From an uncultured Halomonas sp. (lineage in GTDB: Bacteria; Pseudomonadota; Gammaproteobacteria; Pseudomonadales; Halomonadaceae): DNA of 64,000 bases. Position numbers and translations under genes: made by a program. The stretch covers positions 1-64,000 of the forward strand of contig NZ_CANLFS010000015.1 of assembly GCF_947490095.1 (NCBI RefSeq), given 5' to 3'. Below, one piece after another: positions 61,828 to 64,000 of this stretch; the stretch's first letter is position 1; each line of letters begins with the position of its first letter. Under the pieces are notes generated by a model that saw only the letters and a list, made by a program, of their open reading frames with translations, had not been told where the DNA came from and made no database searches.

Positions 61828-62769
61828 TTGAAGCGATACCTCGGCACGATCCTCAGAGGCGCCGGCATGGGAGCCGCCGATGCGGTCCCCGGCGTCTCTG
61901 GTGGCACCATCGCCTTTATCACCGGCATCTATGAAGAGCTGATTTACACCATCAGACAGTTTGGCCCGGGTGCCTTCGGGGCCTGGCGGCGTGGTGGGGT
62001 AGCGGGCCTGGTGGCCCACCTCAATCTGGCCTTCTTGCTGCCGCTGTTGCTGGGCATCGCCGTGAGCCTGGTCAGCGTCGCTCATCTGGTGGTGTGGTTG
62101 ATGGAAGACCATCCGCTGCTGCTCAACGGCTTCTTCTTCGGGCTGGTGCTGGCCTCGGCGCTGGTGGTCGGCCGCCACCCGGCCGACTGGCGCTGGTGGC
62201 ATCTCCTGGCGTTGATGGGTGGCCTGTTGCTGGCCCAGGGCCTGCCCGCGCTGATGCCGCTGGTGACCGCGCTGGGCAGCCGCGAGGTGATGCTGCTGGT
62301 GGCGGGAGCCATCGCCATCAGCGCCATGATCCTGCCGGGGGTCTCCGGGAGTTTCCTGCTGCTGACCATGGGCCTCTACGGCACCGTGATGGATGGCATT
62401 CGCGGCTTCGACCTGGGGCTGATCGGTCTTTTCGGCATGGGCTGTGCGGTGGGGCTGTTTGCCTTTTCGCGCCTGCTCTCCTGGCTTCTCGCCCGCTACC
62501 ATACCGGGACCCTGCAGCTGCTGGTGGGCTTTATCATCGGCTCCCTGCCGGTACTCTGGCCGTGGCGCGAGCTGGTACGCTACCAGCTGGGTCCGGACGG
62601 ACAGATGATTCCGCTGGATTATCGCTATCTGACACCCGGTGATTATGCCCAGCTGACCGGCGATGCCCCGCAGCTTATGGCGGTGGTGGCGCTGATGCTG
62701 GCGGGAGCGGCTATCGTGCTGCTGCTCGACCGCACGGGGAAGGACTCCGCTGCGACTCGCTCTCGATAG
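61828..62769 (+). CDS. DUF368 (PopT-like) polyprenyl-phosphate transporter
   Basis: A 313-residue membrane protein with about eight to nine hydrophobic helices. It starts with TTG at 61828, supported by AAAGGAG 8 bases upstream. The N-terminal GAGMGAADAVPGVSGGTIAFITGIYEELI and the repeat ILPGVSGSFLLLTMGLYGTVMDGI are the DUF368 hallmarks, two matching pseudo-repeats. DUF368 proteins (PopT) were recently shown to recycle undecaprenyl phosphate across the membrane, with importance at alkaline pH or high Na+, which would fit a halophile. It lies between pcm and nlpD. Its stop codon falls in the first of three 15-bp repeats. Confidence 0.9.
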   Translation: MKRYLGTILRGAGMGAADAVPGVSGGTIAFITGIYEELIYTIRQFGPGAFGAWRRGGVAGLVAHLNLAFLLPLLLGIAVSLVSVAHLVVWLMEDHPLLLNGFFFGLVLASALVVGRHPADWRWWHLLALMGGLLLAQGLPALMPLVTALGSREVMLLVAGAIAISAMILPGVSGSFLLLTMGLYGTVMDGIRGFDLGLIGLFGMGCAVGLFAFSRLLSWLLARYHTGTLQLLVGFIIGSLPVLWPWRELVRYQLGPDGQMIPLDYRYLTPGDYAQLTGDAPQLMAVVALMLAGAAIVLLLDRTGKDSAATRSR

Positions 62770-62803
62770 ACAAGCTCTCGATAGACAAGCTCTCGATAGA
62801 CAA
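62759..62803 (+). repeat. 15-bp tandem repeat, three copies, at the popT-nlpD junction
   Basis: GCTCTCGATAGACAA occurs three times in direct tandem. The TAG stop of the DUF368 gene lies in the first copy, so copy-number changes would not affect that protein but would alter the distance to the nlpD ribosome-binding site (AAGGAGGAAG at 62807-62816). Confidence 0.95.
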
Positions 62804-62821
62804 ACAAGGAGGAAGGCTCTG

Positions 62822-63985
62822 ATGCGTAATGTGTTGATGATTTCGGGGCTGGCCCTGGCCCTGTCCGGCTGTGTCAGTCAGCAGGATGCCCCTGGCCAGG
62901 TGCCGGTGCGTGACCTTTCGGCGAGTCGCGCGGACACCACGCCCAGCCACTACACCGTGGAGCAGGGGGATACGCTCTATGGCATCGCCTGGCGCCATAA
63001 CATGGACTATCGCGACCTGGCTCGACTGAATCGCATCGGCCCTCCCTACGCGATTCAGCCGGGGCAGCGCCTGGTGCTGGATAGTGAGGCGACCGGTAGT
63101 CAGTCGGCGGCTCGGCCGGCGGCCAGTGGCATGGATGATAACCAGGGGCGTGACAAGGGCGGCGATAACGGCAGCGCCGTGGCGGTCGCCACGCCACTCG
63201 GCGGCGCCCAGGAAGACGCCGACTCCGGCGATATGGAGTGGCTGTTGCCGAGTGGCGAGACCGAAACGGTGTCGCGTAGTGACCGGACGCCTGCCGCCGC
63301 TGACGAGGGCGCTTCTCAGTCACAGGCGTCGGCCGGCGAAGAAACAAGTGGGCCCGGCCCGGTCTATTCCTCGGATAGCGACGATGCCGATGACAGCCAG
63401 GATGAACGCGACCCGGCAGACAAGACCACTGACGAGACTCCCGAGACCCCCGAGACCCAGGAGGCGGCCGAAACGGCGACTCGGAAGGAGCCCGCCGCCG
63501 AGAAAGCCAGTGAGTCGACGAGCGAAGGGGCCGCCAAGCCCGATGCCGGTACCGCCGTCGCCGGCGGCAACCAGGCACCGGATCGTAGTTCGCGCACCTA
63601 TAGCCCGGTGGCCGAGGTGCCCTGGCAGTGGCCGGTCAGTGGCGATGTCGTCGGCCAGTTCGGCGATGGCGGCACGATTACCGCCGGCATTGATATCGCC
63701 GGTCAAAAGGGGCAACCTGTCAAGGCGGCGGGGCCCGGCATCGTAGTCTATGCGGGCAGCGGCGTCAGAGGCTATGGCAAGCTGATTTTGCTCAAGCATA
63801 ACGACCAGTTCCTCAGTGCTTACGCCCATAACGATACGTTGAAGGTAAGCGAGAACGACGTGGTCGAGGCCGGCGAGGTGATTGCCACCATGGGCGACAG
63901 CGATGCCGAAGATACCAGACTCCACTTCGAGGTGCGCAAGGATGGCCAGCCCCAGGATCCCCTGGGTTATCTGCCTTCACGCTGA
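62822..63985 (+). CDS. nlpD: NlpD-like lipoprotein, amidase activator
   Basis: A 387-residue outer-membrane lipoprotein. The lipobox LALSGC ends at Cys17. A LysM peptidoglycan-binding domain follows (HYTVEQGDTLYGIAWRHNMDYRDLARLNRIG, residues about 41-75), then a long low-complexity acidic and Ala/Glu/Pro/Thr-rich linker (about residues 100-260), then a LytM/M23 domain (VGQFGDGGTITAGIDIAGQKGQPVKAAGPGIVVYAG in outline, LHFEVRKDG). The first metal-binding His of active M23 enzymes (HxGxD) is absent (GTITAGID) and the HxH motif reads HFE, as in E. coli NlpD, which activates AmiC rather than cutting peptidoglycan itself. It should precede rpoS, just beyond the window. Confidence 0.95.
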   Translation: MRNVLMISGLALALSGCVSQQDAPGQVPVRDLSASRADTTPSHYTVEQGDTLYGIAWRHNMDYRDLARLNRIGPPYAIQPGQRLVLDSEATGSQSAARPAASGMDDNQGRDKGGDNGSAVAVATPLGGAQEDADSGDMEWLLPSGETETVSRSDRTPAAADEGASQSQASAGEETSGPGPVYSSDSDDADDSQDERDPADKTTDETPETPETQEAAETATRKEPAAEKASESTSEGAAKPDAGTAVAGGNQAPDRSSRTYSPVAEVPWQWPVSGDVVGQFGDGGTITAGIDIAGQKGQPVKAAGPGIVVYAGSGVRGYGKLILLKHNDQFLSAYAHNDTLKVSENDVVEAGEVIATMGDSDAEDTRLHFEVRKDGQPQDPLGYLPSR

Positions 63986-64000
63986 TGCTTCTGTCCGGCG

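Overview
The window is high-GC gammaproteobacterial chromosome. It is most likely from a halophile of the Halomonas group. The α-glucosidase at 20109-21725 closely matches my recollection of the crystallised Halomonas α-glucosidase, with the same 538-residue length and catalytic residue numbering. The block ftsB-ispD-ispF-truD-surE-pcm-(DUF368)-nlpD is the usual gammaproteobacterial neighbourhood upstream of rpoS, which should start just past base 64000. No rRNA, tRNA, CRISPR, IS, prophage or defence system was seen.

Layout. (1) 1-18.9 kb, maltose and maltodextrin: a secreted α-amylase, a LacI-type repressor, two cytoplasmic GH13 α-glucosidases flanking an orphan sugar-binding protein, a MalT activator, then malE-malF-malG, lamB, malM and a DUF1993 gene. 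(2) 17.8-24.9 kb, minus strand, a second α-glucoside operon: binding protein, two permeases, α-glucosidase and ATPase, followed 16 bp later by a second MalK that probably serves MalEFG. (3) 25-30.1 kb: an aldo/keto reductase, a carbohydrate porin frameshifted by a 13-bp tandem duplication, a RidA-family protein and a Na+/solute symporter. (4) 30.2-36.3 kb, central glucose metabolism: hexR, zwf, pgl, eda and pgi. (5) 36.7-49.4 kb, a polyol (sorbitol/mannitol/arabitol) catabolic cluster: SorC-type regulator, NCS1-type permease, a complete ABC importer, HAD phosphatase, SDR dehydrogenase, P-loop kinase, mannitol-dehydrogenase family enzyme and xylulokinase. (6) 49.6-54.6 kb, minus strand: edd-glk-mutarotase-fructokinase, completing the Entner-Doudoroff route. 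(7) 54.9-64 kb: an aldehyde dehydrogenase, a FemAB-like protein and the ftsB to nlpD operon.

How it fits together. Starch and maltodextrins are cut outside the cell by the amylase and enter through porins and two ABC importers. They are hydrolysed to glucose by three GH13 paralogues. Glucokinase, mutarotase, Zwf, Pgl, Edd and Eda carry the glucose to pyruvate and glyceraldehyde-3-phosphate. Polyols are oxidised to fructose or xylulose and phosphorylated, and Pgi feeds fructose-6-phosphate back into the Entner-Doudoroff pathway. The intergenic DNA suggests four regulatory circuits: MalT boxes, a LacI-type operator shared by three promoters, HexR-like palindromes before hexR, zwf, pgi and edd, and a polyol operator present twice.

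The region is also rich in tandem duplications: 13 bp in the porin, 91 bp and 200 bp at the zwf-pgl junction, 36 bp in the mutarotase, 11 bp before ftsB and 15 bp before nlpD. Dispersed REP/BIME-type palindromes are present too. These repeats and the inferred regulons are the most unusual content. I did not find a clearly new multi-gene system.
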